DNA of 64,000 nt from NCBI RefSeq assembly GCF_017873435.1, contig NZ_JAGGKG010000013.1, positions 62,001 through 126,000 on the forward strand, read 5' to 3'. The position numbers were made by a program, and so were the translations under genes. Below the pieces are notes generated by a model, which did not search any database, was not told where the DNA came from, and was given only the letters and a program-made list of their open reading frames with translations. Positions 29,801-38,199 of this stretch are shown here, piece by piece. This stretch comes from Paenibacillus turicensis (lineage in GTDB: Bacteria > Bacillota > Bacilli > Paenibacillales > Paenibacillaceae). The stretch's first letter is position 1, and each line of letters opens with the position of its first letter.

Positions 29801-32736
29801 GCATGAATAACCCCATTTAGCTTCCCATATTTATGGCGTATTTCCTCCACTAATGAAGTTACAGCTGCTTCGTTCGCTACATCACACTGTACATACTGTA
29901 CAGCTTTTGCATATTTGCGTAGGGTAAGCAATCGTTTGATGTGTAAAGCACGTTCGCCTTCCGACTCGGCTTGAAGAATTACATCCCATTCAGCCTCATA
30001 CGGGAGTTGTGATCTTCCGATTAGAACTAGTGAAATATCCCTTGCTTTCCTAGAAAGCTCTAAGGCTGTTTCAAAACCGATCCCACCTAGACCACCCGTG
30101 ACAAGATATACACCTTCATTTCGCAAAATATTATGGTTATTTTCAGAAATTCTTTTTTCTCTAATGCCTTCAATAAATCTTTTATTTTCTCTGTACAGTA
30201 CAATATCATGATTAGTTTGGTTATCATCATTACAAAATTCGTTCACGATAGACAGCACATCTGTCCCTGCATCCACATCCAACGTATACATGTGCAAATG
30301 ACGATATTCTCGGTTAAATGCTTTTCCTAGGCCAAATAAGGTTGTACTTTCAGGACGAAGGTAGCTTTCAGTTCCCGTCACTGAAAAAGCATGATCTGTG
30401 ACATGGGCAATGGAAATGCTATGCTGAACATGAATAAGCTGATTGTACAATTCAATGATGCTAAACATTTGGAAATTAACGTAGTCTGTAAGCTCATTCC
30501 CATGAGCTGGTGATTGTGCAAAAAGATCTGATGCCAGTAATATATGTGTAATCTGAGAGAAATCTATATTTTTATAGCAATTTGAGAAATAGGAAGACAC
30601 GCCATGTTTGCTGGCATCTGCGATATTAATAGGTAAACTATTCACATTTAGAAAATGGGCTTTAAGGTGTCTAAGCAAATCTTTGTTGATATGATCCTCA
30701 CGGTAAATGAACAGACAATTAGACATGTAGTGTCTAGATGAAGGTGTCTGTGACTCAACAAAGCATCTTTCATAGAAGTAATGATCAACATCAAATGGCT
30801 TCGATTCTATTGAAGCAGTGGAATCCACCACGAATTGTGCATCCTCTTTCTTGTGTGGCTTTTCTTTGATGGGAACCCAGGCTGGGATTTTTTGAAAAGG
30901 ATACAGAGGTAATGACATTCTAGGAAGATGTATTCCCTTATATAGCTTAGTCCAGTTCACAACAGAACGGTTGCAATACTCCTGAGCCACATATTGGAGC
31001 ATCGTTAAAAGCTCATCCTCGGTGTGATCCTGTTGATTTAATGGATTGAGTTGATTGATATTCAGAAGCAGTTCATTACATTTTTCTAACGTAGCGTTAA
31101 TTTTTGAGCTGTCACCAAAGCCTACCTCCGCATTGGGATTGTAATTCACTCCGCTCAATTTCATCCATAAATCTGGAGTTGTTTTAGTTAACTCATATAA
31201 TTTACTTTGTAAATCGGCTTTATCCTTAAAGGAAATGGCAAGGCGTTTGGGTAAATGCTCACGATACAAATTTGCACATGCAGCAATTTTACTGACTTCC
31301 TCATCTTGATTTGTAAGATAGGTCTCATATTCATGGATGAGTGCTTGTAGACTATAATCAGATTTTGCTGATAGACACAAAACATTGTAGGGCGCAGTAA
31401 ACGTCTCGCTCTTACTTTCAGTATTAATATACTCCTGAATTACAACATGACAGTTGGTTCCACTAAGCCCAAAGGCGCTAATTCCGCATGTTCTCAGGCT
31501 ACCATTTATCGGATCATCCCATTTTTTTACATTTGTATTGATATAAAATGGGGAATCACAAAAATCGATGTTTTTATTCGGGGTTTTAAAGTTCCGCATT
31601 CCCGGAATTCGTTTGTATTTCAGAGCGGCAACAGCTTTAATAAAGGAAGCAATTCCAGCACACTCAAATAAATGCCCAATATTACTTTTTGCAGAGCTTA
31701 ACGCACAAAACTGCTTTTTGTCTGTATATGTCTCAAAGGCATTGGTTAAACCATGAAATTCAACCGGATCTCCTAATAACGTCCCTGTACCATGCGTTTC
31801 AATATAATCAATTTGCTCAGGATGTATCCCTGCTTTGTCCCATGCACTTAAGATTACCCGAGCTTGTGAAGCAGGATTAGGTGCGGTAAGACTGCTTGAT
31901 TTCCCATCATTATTTATTGCAGTGCTTTTAATAACTGCATAAATGTGGTCTCCGTCTGCCTCTGCTTGCGCCAAAGGCTTTAGCAAAACACATGCCACAC
32001 CCTCGCCAACTCCAGCACCATCCGCATAATCATCAAATGCACGTGTTCTTCCATCGGTAGATTCAATTCCGATCATCATACTTTCAAGAATAAGCGGTAG
32101 AAGGTTGATCTTAATTCCTCCCGCAATCGCCATAGAACAAGTACCATTTAAAATCGCTTGAGATGCTTCATGTATCGATACCAAAGAAGAGGAGCATGCT
32201 GTGTCAATTAACATCGTTGGACCACGTAGGTCTAACAGATGTGAAGCTCTAGACGGGAGAATCGGCGACATATTTCCAACTATAGAATATCTCAACAGTT
32301 CAGGGTGTGAAAACATAATATTAGTAAAATAATTATCCTTAATTGCCCCTGCGGTATAACCAATGTATATCCCAGTTTGGCTGCCAGCTAGGTGCTCTGG
32401 TGTATATCCAGCATCATCAAAGGTATGAAAAATATTTTGAAGTAAAAGTCGCTGCACAGGGTCCATCGTTTGTGCTTCACGTGGAGAAATCCGAAAATAT
32501 TCATGATCAAATTGATCAATATGCTCTAAAAAACTACCTTGAAAATAACTAGCAGGTTCGTCCTCATCTAGATACAATCTGGCATAGCTAGCAACCTGCT
32601 TTTTCCGATGTTCTGGTATTTCACGTATACAATCTATATTGTCATCAAATAGTTGCCAGTAATCCTTGAGACTTGTCACATTTGCAATATCTAACCCGAT
32701 TCCGATTACTGCAATGTCCTCCATGCTTCGATTCAT
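23848..32736 (-). CDS. Bimodular AT-less polyketide synthase with terminal condensation domain (KS-KR-ACP-KS-KR-ACP-C)
   Basis: 2962 residues. KS1 about 5-430 (D-T-A-C-S-S-S, Cys 181; E-T-H-G-T-G-T; S-N-I-G-H). KR1 about 870-1075 (V-T-G-G-L-G-G-I-G; Y in P-D-Y-I-A-G-N). ACP1 near 1192 (F-F-E-L-G-A-D-S). KS2 about 1280-1700 (D-T-A-C-S-S-S; E-A-H-G-T-G-T). KR2 about 2130-2340 (V-T-G-G-T-D-G-L-G; S-D-Y-L-G-A-N). ACP2 near 2482 (F-F-E-M-G-G-D-S). C domain about 2555-2950 (H-H-M-L-L-D-G). I see no AT, DH, ER, MT or thioesterase. Extender units must come from the discrete AT; both modules should leave beta-hydroxyls. The C domain should pass the chain to an amine. Confidence 0.92.
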   Translation of the reverse strand: MNRSMEDIAVIGIGLDIANVTSLKDYWQLFDDNIDCIREIPEHRKKQVASYARLYLDEDEPASYFQGSFLEHIDQFDHEYFRISPREAQTMDPVQRLLLQNIFHTFDDAGYTPEHLAGSQTGIYIGYTAGAIKDNYFTNIMFSHPELLRYSIVGNMSPILPSRASHLLDLRGPTMLIDTACSSSLVSIHEASQAILNGTCSMAIAGGIKINLLPLILESMMIGIESTDGRTRAFDDYADGAGVGEGVACVLLKPLAQAEADGDHIYAVIKSTAINNDGKSSSLTAPNPASQARVILSAWDKAGIHPEQIDYIETHGTGTLLGDPVEFHGLTNAFETYTDKKQFCALSSAKSNIGHLFECAGIASFIKAVAALKYKRIPGMRNFKTPNKNIDFCDSPFYINTNVKKWDDPINGSLRTCGISAFGLSGTNCHVVIQEYINTESKSETFTAPYNVLCLSAKSDYSLQALIHEYETYLTNQDEEVSKIAACANLYREHLPKRLAISFKDKADLQSKLYELTKTTPDLWMKLSGVNYNPNAEVGFGDSSKINATLEKCNELLLNINQLNPLNQQDHTEDELLTMLQYVAQEYCNRSVVNWTKLYKGIHLPRMSLPLYPFQKIPAWVPIKEKPHKKEDAQFVVDSTASIESKPFDVDHYFYERCFVESQTPSSRHYMSNCLFIYREDHINKDLLRHLKAHFLNVNSLPINIADASKHGVSSYFSNCYKNIDFSQITHILLASDLFAQSPAHGNELTDYVNFQMFSIIELYNQLIHVQHSISIAHVTDHAFSVTGTESYLRPESTTLFGLGKAFNREYRHLHMYTLDVDAGTDVLSIVNEFCNDDNQTNHDIVLYRENKRFIEGIREKRISENNHNILRNEGVYLVTGGLGGIGFETALELSRKARDISLVLIGRSQLPYEAEWDVILQAESEGERALHIKRLLTLRKYAKAVQYVQCDVANEAAVTSLVEEIRHKYGKLNGVIHAAGVGGGVTLDQLSEDRVMSIVKPKIIGTFLLDTLTRGFNPDFFVMYSSNSTVFSSSDLPDYIAGNMYLDAYSSYRKQIVGGLSLTINWATWLETGMSVKHNFTVDTLTRSITTSDAMNMLFTAMKGNSASMMIAQLNLKNKIALLIRKYPVVLSPNISASLDKLASSSDTSSPSNTTPQGNTVTSNAGYSETEKIIGGICCNVLGYEDIDIVKNFFELGADSIMLTLILRELNEVYQGLLNITDMFSYPTVKALSQYVASKVDYSDQSTDHTPIEDMDNKLSAELSNDMTLSNEDEKYDEDGIAIIGVGLDLPNASDLNSFWEILFNGINVVRDIPDDRAVDITKHLKNQGILDEDLMFRKMGYLDRINQFDYSFFGISPREASIIDPVNRLFMQCSAKAIDDSGYGRTGVKGTRTAIFLGYSASNCNTYSRLLYETDQTLFNDSLPVNQVSMAASRVAYVYDLKGPSMVIDTACSSSLVTLHMACDEIRQGRSTMALAGGAFVAHMPLDNGSDVGFESQEGITRAFSQDSTGSAVAEGVGVVLLKSLKQAIQDHDDIYAVIRGSGINQDGSSFGIAAPNFQAQSEAIQQAWEQAGVTAEDITYIEAHGTGTQLGDPIEVAGIKNAFEAFTDRKQVCGIGSIKTNFGHANEAAGMCGVFKLIGILQHKIIPPSLFFKSPNSNIDFVNSPLYVVNQKMNLKEINGRYLVGISGFGMSGTNAHVVLEDAPNQKQIRHNDKEFPYIFVASAKSKTSLRQLVLDYRDYVATLKPDQMVDFFHNLTLGRSHYNHRFAFVAHSQDDMLTKLEQALRTGKLSASESNGSEHTYLGQHTIVSESRTSRLDHEITINEQQQLTNECHHIVSQHGTKDWSKLLALYVKGAEVNWSSIYTDAYNKMHLPTYVFESHNCWYPIPDSSPEFEELDSYHHGKTWVKLDQDKQLELKEDAYTLIIYDQTNYDSLFTEAVKAKCSNIINVIADDDSEYSVNEFTVTMPANESSYQRLFEEFADKRIEHIIHRRSIIGENVQDLDTMHDSLEKGFFDLIAVFKGLAKAHVEQDITICTIANSAYGISQHEEFTLPHQAVTLGLGKVIEQENPTISCRAIDIDLNTSHAIVAEEIFADHNIYLVGFRDNERYVEQFSDVQIEPVLLNRFKPGGVYIVTGGTDGLGLETAKYISENEKCNVILLSRSGFVDEALWQEYGHDEAYRSRISVMKEIKGNGCELDIFSCDVCDYDQLNQILQTVRNKYGRINGIIHSAGISGAGYILRKDRESYTQVMEPKITGTWNLDQLTIQDQLDFMVLYSSGVTDGGEAGQSDYLGANAFLDAYTDYRNSHNRLTYTINWCSWRETGMSYRYGVNVDSITKAMSTKEAIGALDVFIRGGKEHRVMIGQYNINDNFFTLMQHIRNYLAPTFKEKIQLHPANGSLDKDHMNLSNGQRDFAQIRKGRIVFIPKSEKAKSRLDHVKDFKLEGDPANQYSATEHQVAKVYSGILGYETLNVYDNFFEMGGDSVMLAAMHDMLDDMYPNIIRVAFLFEYCSIRSLAGFVDSRINKADKQAEPLDDKAIQPTPKAEEEFHPYFELSSPQVRIYYESRLRKGEFAYNNPFFINVTDIPDQELEQLLQALITHHEMLRMSFKIVDSKLVQYINQDTQVKVDYIDVLGDTVINYHDYLTEFKLNDSLLYHLTVFKYPDQKILFFDVHHMLLDGFSSSLLQKDFDDLVAGKKLIEHPHSYRRYVDFEKKFFVSDEYSAMKEYWQDRLSGFDFSNPLEPIVNPTELTGSTTLIKQLPASIISDIGMVARGQHTTMFNVLISSLALSVAQCYAVSDLAILTTVLNRYESQFNSIVGVFTNLIPMRFQVDPDEALEIGLSQLMKNQFNDIKNQYYQYHHLRNDFSGQKTEFYLYFNFEDTSMKKVYGEDIPYNSPTSLFDLDINIKKRNEQYELIATYRADKYQQDDIESLLSNYVKVLQLVTKDIPSGKTLIEK

Positions 32737-32784
32737 ATATTTAGCTCACCCACCACTTCTTGTTCAGTTATGAGATTCATAAAA

Positions 32785-34038
32785 TTAAATCGCTTCGGCA
32801 ATGTCCTTAAACGTATAGAACAAATTTGTTTCATCCAAAAGCATGTTTACACGGTTTCTAATTTCTGCTTTTGGAAGCTGCTTAATGTCCAAACATTGTA
32901 TTAGCTTGTGTAGTATTTCTTGGTATTGCTCATTCATAGAGCCAAATTGATAATTAGCCAATGCCTCATGCTGCTTCTTAATATAGTTATAATTTTTGAT
33001 TACATCTTGAAATGCTCTAGAATCAGAATTGTAATTTGGTGTAGATGCAAGTATAGCTAGACATCTGCCAACAAAATCAGGTTTATCCTTAGCAAAATTC
33101 ATATCATTGTTAAATAACTCTGCGAGTTCCTTACGATCATTGCCAAGCCCATAACAATACGTTTGGATACTTGGCTGCTCTTCACTAATAAATTTAGTCA
33201 AAAGTAATTTAGGTCCCATCTCAATTACTGCAGTAATTCCATATTCATAAAGTAGGTTTGTAGATTTCCTCCAAAGGACAGGAGAAATTAGTTGTGTAGC
33301 TAGTAAATCAAATAAACTTGTGTCATCCGAAAAAGCACGGCCAGTAACATTGGATATAATTGGAAATCTAAATGGATAGGCTGTAAATCTACTTAAAAAC
33401 TCTCTATACTCCTCCACACATTCATTCATAATTGGGGAATGCATCGGCGGACTAAAAAACATAGGCGTAACAATTCCATTGATCGATTCTAATTTTTGTT
33501 CTAATACATCCATATCCTCATTCAATCCACTGATAGCCACTTGTTTACTGGAATTATCGCAAGAAACGTATACTGTTTTTTCAATCCCAAGCTTCTCTAT
33601 TTCTTGCTGAATACTATCTATATCCAGATTTTCAATCACTGTCATTCTCGAGTTGTCCTTTTTTCCAATTCGCTCAACGAGTTCTCCTCTTTTTTGCAAA
33701 ATTTTAAGTGTATCTCCGAACTTGAGCGCACCTGCACTCACTAATGCTGCATACTCACCAATGCTATGCCCTAATGAAAATTGAGGGCTAATGCCATATT
33801 CGTGCATATATGCCCGGAAAATAGCAACTTCAGTTGTCACAATAGCAATCTGCATATTGGTAAACTGACTCAATTCACTAATGCTACCCTCGAAGCAAAG
33901 CTTAGCTATATCCTTCCCTACAACTTCAGTAGCTTCTTCATAGGTTTGTCTTGAAATCGTATAGTTATCGTAAAAGGTTTTCCCCATCTGCGTGAACTGG
34001 GTTCCCTGCCCTGAAAATAAAAAAGCGAATTTTTCCAT
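32785..34038 (-). CDS. Discrete acyltransferase for the PKS
   Basis: 417 residues. An AT domain occupies about 1-290 with G-Q-G-T-Q near the start, the active-site Ser in G-H-S-I-G-E-Y and the catalytic His in P-P-M-H-S-P. A C-terminal extension of about 120 residues has no clear match. It is expected to load extender units (malonyl or hydroxymalonyl from ACP) on the AT-less modules. It lies between its likely donor ACP and the PKS. FabD is less likely, given the context and the extension. Confidence 0.9.
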   Translation of the reverse strand: MEKFAFLFSGQGTQFTQMGKTFYDNYTISRQTYEEATEVVGKDIAKLCFEGSISELSQFTNMQIAIVTTEVAIFRAYMHEYGISPQFSLGHSIGEYAALVSAGALKFGDTLKILQKRGELVERIGKKDNSRMTVIENLDIDSIQQEIEKLGIEKTVYVSCDNSSKQVAISGLNEDMDVLEQKLESINGIVTPMFFSPPMHSPIMNECVEEYREFLSRFTAYPFRFPIISNVTGRAFSDDTSLFDLLATQLISPVLWRKSTNLLYEYGITAVIEMGPKLLLTKFISEEQPSIQTYCYGLGNDRKELAELFNNDMNFAKDKPDFVGRCLAILASTPNYNSDSRAFQDVIKNYNYIKKQHEALANYQFGSMNEQYQEILHKLIQCLDIKQLPKAEIRNRVNMLLDETNLFYTFKDIAEAI

Positions 34039-34100
34039 ATCACGTTATCCTTTCTTTCGCTTGCGACTATGCTTGCAGCTATAGTAATGATTAACTAAGC

Positions 34101-34355
34101 CTAATTGGTAACAGAACTGGTTCTATGCTCAATGTATTCAACGATATTATTGATTGAGCTAAGTGTATTATTACGCAAGTCTTCATTTCCCACGGTTAGT
34201 TCAAATTCTTTCTCAATAAACAAAATTAATTGCATCATAAGTAGTGAGTTCACAATGCCCATTTCCTGAAAACTTTGCCCGTGATCAAATTGCTCACGTT
34301 TCGTACATCTTTTTAAAAAGTTAGCTACCTTCAATTCAATTTCTGTATGACTCAT
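34101..34355 (-). CDS. Acyl carrier protein, probable hydroxymalonyl/glyceryl carrier
   Basis: 84 residues from ATG 34355 (GGAGG 8 bases upstream; TTG 34370 overlaps it). The carrier Ser is in G-I-V-N-S-L, with Asn where Asp is usual. It sits between the 3-hydroxyacyl-CoA dehydrogenase and the AT, the arrangement seen for the dedicated ACP of alkoxymalonyl-ACP pathways. It should be activated by the PPTase at 43394. Confidence 0.85.
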   Translation of the reverse strand: MSHTEIELKVANFLKRCTKREQFDHGQSFQEMGIVNSLLMMQLILFIEKEFELTVGNEDLRNNTLSSINNIVEYIEHRTSSVTN

Positions 34356-34370
34356 CTCATACGCCTCCAA

Positions 34371-35216
34371 TTAATTATATTTGTAAAAGCCTTCGCCTGA
34401 TTTAACGCCTAGTTTTCTAGCATCTACCATTTTTCTAAGCAATGGACTGCAGCGAAATTTAGAGTCTTGCAGACTCTCATATAACACATGTAGTGAATCC
34501 ATAACTGTATCTAGCCCTATTAAATCTGCCGTTGCAAGAGGCCCCATTTTATGCCCATAGCATTTTACGAATATGTCATCAATATCCTTAGGCTCCGCAC
34601 ACTGTTCTTGAACGAGAAATATAGCTTCATTCATCATTAAGTGGGAAATACGATTAGAAACAAAACCAGGTGAATCATTGATAACGATGCTTTCTTTATC
34701 AATTTTGCTCAGCAAGTCCACGACCCGCGATATTGTATCTTCAGAGGTTAGGAATCCTTTAATGACCTCTGCTGCTTTAATCTGAGGGACAGGATTCATA
34801 AAATGTATTCCAATCACTTGCTGGGGTCTTGTTGTATAGGAACCCAAGCTCGTAATAGATATACAGGACGTATTTGCAGCAAAGATAACGTCTTTTTTGC
34901 AAATTTCATCTAGTTGCTCATAGATTTCCTTTTTTATAGAAGGATTTTCTACAGCATTTTCTACAACAAAATCCGCATCCTTCATGATGCTAATATCTGT
35001 GCTAAACTGGATTCTTTCAATAATTCCTTGTGGATCGATATTTTGATTCTCTGTTTGCTGCATCACACGAAACCTAGAAATGTTATAAATATTGATTTTT
35101 GCTTTTTCTAAAGCTTCCTCTGAAACATCCAATAGCAAAACAGAATAACCATATTCGGCAAAGGTCTGTGCAACACCGCATCCCATTGTACCTGCTCCAA
35201 TTACTCCAATTTTCAT
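34371..35216 (-). CDS. 3-hydroxyacyl-CoA dehydrogenase family protein (hydroxymalonyl-ACP pathway)
   Basis: 281 residues, typical for the family. NAD-binding G-A-G-T-M-G-C-G-V-A-Q at the N-terminus, the N-T-S segment, the family G-I-H-F-M-N-P and the C-terminal domain with G-P-L-A-T-A-D-L-I-G-L-D. By analogy with FkbK and ZmaG-type enzymes it should oxidise the C3 hydroxyl of glyceryl-ACP to the aldehyde. A beta-oxidation role is less likely because no thiolase or hydratase is nearby. GGAGG before the start; it ends directly at the ACP gene. Confidence 0.88.
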   Translation of the reverse strand: MKIGVIGAGTMGCGVAQTFAEYGYSVLLLDVSEEALEKAKINIYNISRFRVMQQTENQNIDPQGIIERIQFSTDISIMKDADFVVENAVENPSIKKEIYEQLDEICKKDVIFAANTSCISITSLGSYTTRPQQVIGIHFMNPVPQIKAAEVIKGFLTSEDTISRVVDLLSKIDKESIVINDSPGFVSNRISHLMMNEAIFLVQEQCAEPKDIDDIFVKCYGHKMGPLATADLIGLDTVMDSLHVLYESLQDSKFRCSPLLRKMVDARKLGVKSGEGFYKYN

Positions 35217-35238
35217 ATTGCCTCCTATATGACTTGGT

Positions 35239-36231
35239 TTATACCTTTTGCTCTACTGCCGATAAAAGGCTCGTAATCACATTGTGTGCATCATCTACAA
35301 TTCCATAGTCTGCATAACGAAAAATTGGGGCTTCCTTATCATGATTAATCGCGATAATCGTCTTAGAGGATTTCATCCCTACGATATGCTGGCTTGCACC
35401 TGAGATCCCAAAGGCGACGTATAAATCAGGAACAACATGTATGCCAGATTGACCAATTTGTCTTGATTTTGGAATCAGTCCATTTTCAACCATAATCCGA
35501 GTCCCACCTACCTCTGCGCCTACAAGCCCAGCAAGCTGTCGAACCGAATAAAAATCCTCTTTGTTAATCCCCCTACCTACTGCAAAAATGATTTTTGTAC
35601 TTGCTATGTTAACAACATCTTTTTGAAACCTTTCTATTCCAATTCGCTTTAATGATCTATATATAGAAGCTGTGGGAAACACTTCTTTAAACTCGATCGT
35701 GCCGGTAGTATTTCCAACCATTTCAATCATTTCAATCTCATGAATACAATCGTGGAATACTCTATTTTTGACTGTACAACATTGATATTTTGTATTAATA
35801 CATTGAATATCTGCGATAACTGATGAGTTTAGCGCTGTCCGTGAAAATATAAATTTACCGTCAACTAGATCTATATCTATACAATCCGCAGTCAAGCCAG
35901 CTCCTAATTGTGTTGATACCGTGGCGGCTATCGCTTTGCACAATGTAGTTTCAGGAAACATCACTAAATCTGCCCCATGTTCCTTAATGACCTCTCCAAT
36001 CAAACTAGAAAAAGCAAGATAATCATCACTTTCAAACTCATTTTGAATACAAACAATATGATTAGCACCGTGTATAAATAACTTGTCATACATGAAGTTG
36101 TCATACATCCCTAGACAAACTGCACCTACAGTAGATTGAGATTGTTTAGCTAACAAACTCGCCTTACTAATCATTTCAAGACTAGAAGTAATATCTGGAG
36201 AACTAGGATCACAAATAACCATTATCATCAT
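35239..36231 (-). CDS. etfA: Electron transfer flavoprotein, alpha subunit
   Basis: 330 residues. The C-terminal FAD-binding domain shows A-V-G-R-G-I-N, V-G-G-T-R, Q-I-G-Q-S-G and Y-V-A-F-G-I-S-G-A-S-Q-H. It pairs with the beta subunit directly upstream (18-base gap). ETF accepts electrons from acyl-CoA dehydrogenases. Here it is embedded in the cluster right after such a dehydrogenase, so it probably serves that enzyme rather than fatty acid oxidation in general. Confidence 0.92.
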   Translation of the reverse strand: MMIMVICDPSSPDITSSLEMISKASLLAKQSQSTVGAVCLGMYDNFMYDKLFIHGANHIVCIQNEFESDDYLAFSSLIGEVIKEHGADLVMFPETTLCKAIAATVSTQLGAGLTADCIDIDLVDGKFIFSRTALNSSVIADIQCINTKYQCCTVKNRVFHDCIHEIEMIEMVGNTTGTIEFKEVFPTASIYRSLKRIGIERFQKDVVNIASTKIIFAVGRGINKEDFYSVRQLAGLVGAEVGGTRIMVENGLIPKSRQIGQSGIHVVPDLYVAFGISGASQHIVGMKSSKTIIAINHDKEAPIFRYADYGIVDDAHNVITSLLSAVEQKV

Positions 36232-36249
36232 TGTTTTCTTCCTTTATCA

Positions 36250-37005
36250 TTATTGATGAATTTTTATTTGATTAACTAAAAAATCAGTAATGCTAACTGT
36301 TGTATCATCTAGCAATTCAGTTTCCCGAGACAGTGTATTATATCGTCTTGATCTAAATACCTTCGTTTTAGAACCCTTCAAACCACATTCCTCTTGATTC
36401 AGAGATATATCTGAAGCGCTCCATATTGTAATTGGCTTTTTCCTTGCTTGTTGAAGTTTAAATAGGTTGATATTTGTATATTCACAGAGATTATTGAAAG
36501 ATATCATCACAGGTGTCTGCGCTTCTACCAGATGAATATCTCTGTCGTTTACATATTTAAGGGATAAGGTGTTATCTACTGGAGCTTGGACATCCTGCAC
36601 ATTGGAGATGCAAGGGATCCCTAATCTTTGTGCCAAGCCATATTGAACTTGACCTGTTTCCCCATCCACAGCCATATGTCCACACACAATGACATCATAT
36701 TGTAGCTTTTCAACTGCTCTGGATAAAATATATGAAGTAGCAAAGGTATCGGAGCCTGCAAATTTGGGATCAGAAACTAAAACTGCCTCATCCACACCCA
36801 TCGCAAGGCACCGAACCAACACCTCTTTTGCCCCTTCTGGACCCATACACACACAAGTGATCGTACTTGGTACTTCTTTACGGAGTTCCAACATCTGCCC
36901 GATAGAATAAGCATCATATGGGTTAATACTGTAGGCTGATTGGCCTGCATAATTATTCCCCATCAATTTTGAAGGTACAGCCTTCACACATATTAAAATA
37001 TTCAT
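36250..37005 (-). CDS. etfB: Electron transfer flavoprotein, beta subunit
   Basis: 251 residues, the normal length. N-terminal I-C-V-K-A-V-P, then the AMP-binding region with A-V-D-G-E-T-G-Q-V. Forms a heterodimer with EtfA. It lies 19 bases after the acyl-CoA dehydrogenase. The order dehydrogenase-etfB-etfA is common in catabolic operons but unusual in a PKS cluster. Confidence 0.92.
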   Translation of the reverse strand: MNILICVKAVPSKLMGNNYAGQSAYSINPYDAYSIGQMLELRKEVPSTITCVCMGPEGAKEVLVRCLAMGVDEAVLVSDPKFAGSDTFATSYILSRAVEKLQYDVIVCGHMAVDGETGQVQYGLAQRLGIPCISNVQDVQAPVDNTLSLKYVNDRDIHLVEAQTPVMISFNNLCEYTNINLFKLQQARKKPITIWSASDISLNQEECGLKGSKTKVFRSRRYNTLSRETELLDDTTVSITDFLVNQIKIHQ

Positions 37006-37024
37006 TTTAGCCCTTTCATTTTGC

Positions 37025-38164
37025 TTATTTTAAAAGCATCTCACTTTGAGATAATGTAAAAATGATATTTTTCTGTACCTCTGAAGTACCTGAATATATG
37101 CTACAAGCGATAGCATCTCTAAGCTCCTGCTCCAAACCATATTCTTTTGTATATCCATAAGCACCAAAAATTTGTATGGCATCCTGACATGTTTTAATAT
37201 AGGCTTCGCTGACAAATAGTTTAAATATGGAAGTCTCCATATATGTATTTTTCCCATCGTCCCGTAAACCCGCAATTTTATAGAGCATCAATCTGGACAT
37301 CTCAATTTTTACTTTCATCTCTGCAATTTTATGCGTGACTGCTTGAAAGGAAGAAAGCTTACGCCCAAATTGCTCACGTTCTTCTACATACTGTAGACAT
37401 TTTTCCATCACTCGTTGCATTGCCCCAACATGAGGTGCAAATTCATAGCAACGTTCCAGCTCTAGTGCGTCTCGCAATATATGGTCGCCAAAGTTTACTT
37501 CATCAAGAACATTTTCCTTAGGTATGATGCAGCCATTGAAGCTAATCTCTGACATTGGACAGCCCTCTAGCCCCATTTTTTCAATATCTTGCCCTGAGCT
37601 TACCCCTGCAAAAGCTTTTTCAACTACAAAGGCAGTCAATCTGTTATCTGATATATTTTTAGAAAAAACGATAAAAATATCTGCCACAGTCCCGTTGGAT
37701 ATGAACATTTTACTTCCTGACAGCTCATAGCCACCCTCTACCTCTTTGGCAATCGTTCGCATCGAATAGGCGTCTGAACCCGCATCAGGTTCAGTAATTG
37801 CTATCGCACCTATCATTTCTCCACAAGCCATTCTGGGAAGATATTTATTCTTTAATTGCTGTGATCCATATAAATAAATTAATTGCTGACACACCCATAC
37901 GTGATTATTGATTGCAAATACAAGCCCATTATTTTCACAGGTATAACCTAATGCTTCATAGACCATTGCCGCTGTTGTATAATTTTGATTCATTCCGTTA
38001 TATTCTTCTGGCAAGTTCAAGCCCAGCAAACCAAATTCAGATACTTTGTTCCATAACTTAGTTGAGAAGCAATCTTTTTCATTCGGATCATTTAAATTGG
38101 CAAGGGTAAAGTTTATGATCTCATCTCTAATTTCTTTTTGATCCTTGGTAGGTGTAAAAATCAT
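37025..38164 (-). CDS. Acyl-CoA dehydrogenase family protein (hydroxymalonyl-ACP pathway)
   Basis: 379 residues from ATG 38164 (GAGAGGAGT 7 bases upstream). Flavin motifs of the family are seen: A-I-T-E-P-D-A-G-S-D, F-I-S-N-G, and the C-terminal Y-T-K-E-Y with Y-S-G-T-S-E-V-Q. In FkbI/ZmaE-like roles it oxidises the aldehyde carried on ACP to hydroxymalonyl-ACP. With FkbH, the ACP and the 3-hydroxyacyl dehydrogenase the pathway set is complete, except that no O-methyltransferase is present. Confidence 0.9.
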   Translation of the reverse strand: MIFTPTKDQKEIRDEIINFTLANLNDPNEKDCFSTKLWNKVSEFGLLGLNLPEEYNGMNQNYTTAAMVYEALGYTCENNGLVFAINNHVWVCQQLIYLYGSQQLKNKYLPRMACGEMIGAIAITEPDAGSDAYSMRTIAKEVEGGYELSGSKMFISNGTVADIFIVFSKNISDNRLTAFVVEKAFAGVSSGQDIEKMGLEGCPMSEISFNGCIIPKENVLDEVNFGDHILRDALELERCYEFAPHVGAMQRVMEKCLQYVEEREQFGRKLSSFQAVTHKIAEMKVKIEMSRLMLYKIAGLRDDGKNTYMETSIFKLFVSEAYIKTCQDAIQIFGAYGYTKEYGLEQELRDAIACSIYSGTSEVQKNIIFTLSQSEMLLK

Positions 38165-38199
38165 AGCCGTGACTCCTCTCATTTTTGAGATCAACAATG

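Noticed and set aside
32785..34038. FabD malonyl-CoA:ACP transacylase of primary metabolism
   Set aside because: No fab genes adjoin it, it has an extra 120-residue C-terminal part, and it directly precedes an AT-less PKS.
34371..38164. Acyl-CoA dehydrogenase, ETF and 3-hydroxyacyl-CoA dehydrogenase as a fatty acid beta-oxidation operon
   Set aside because: No enoyl-CoA hydratase or thiolase is present, and the genes lie between PKS, ACP, AT and peptide genes together with an FkbH protein.
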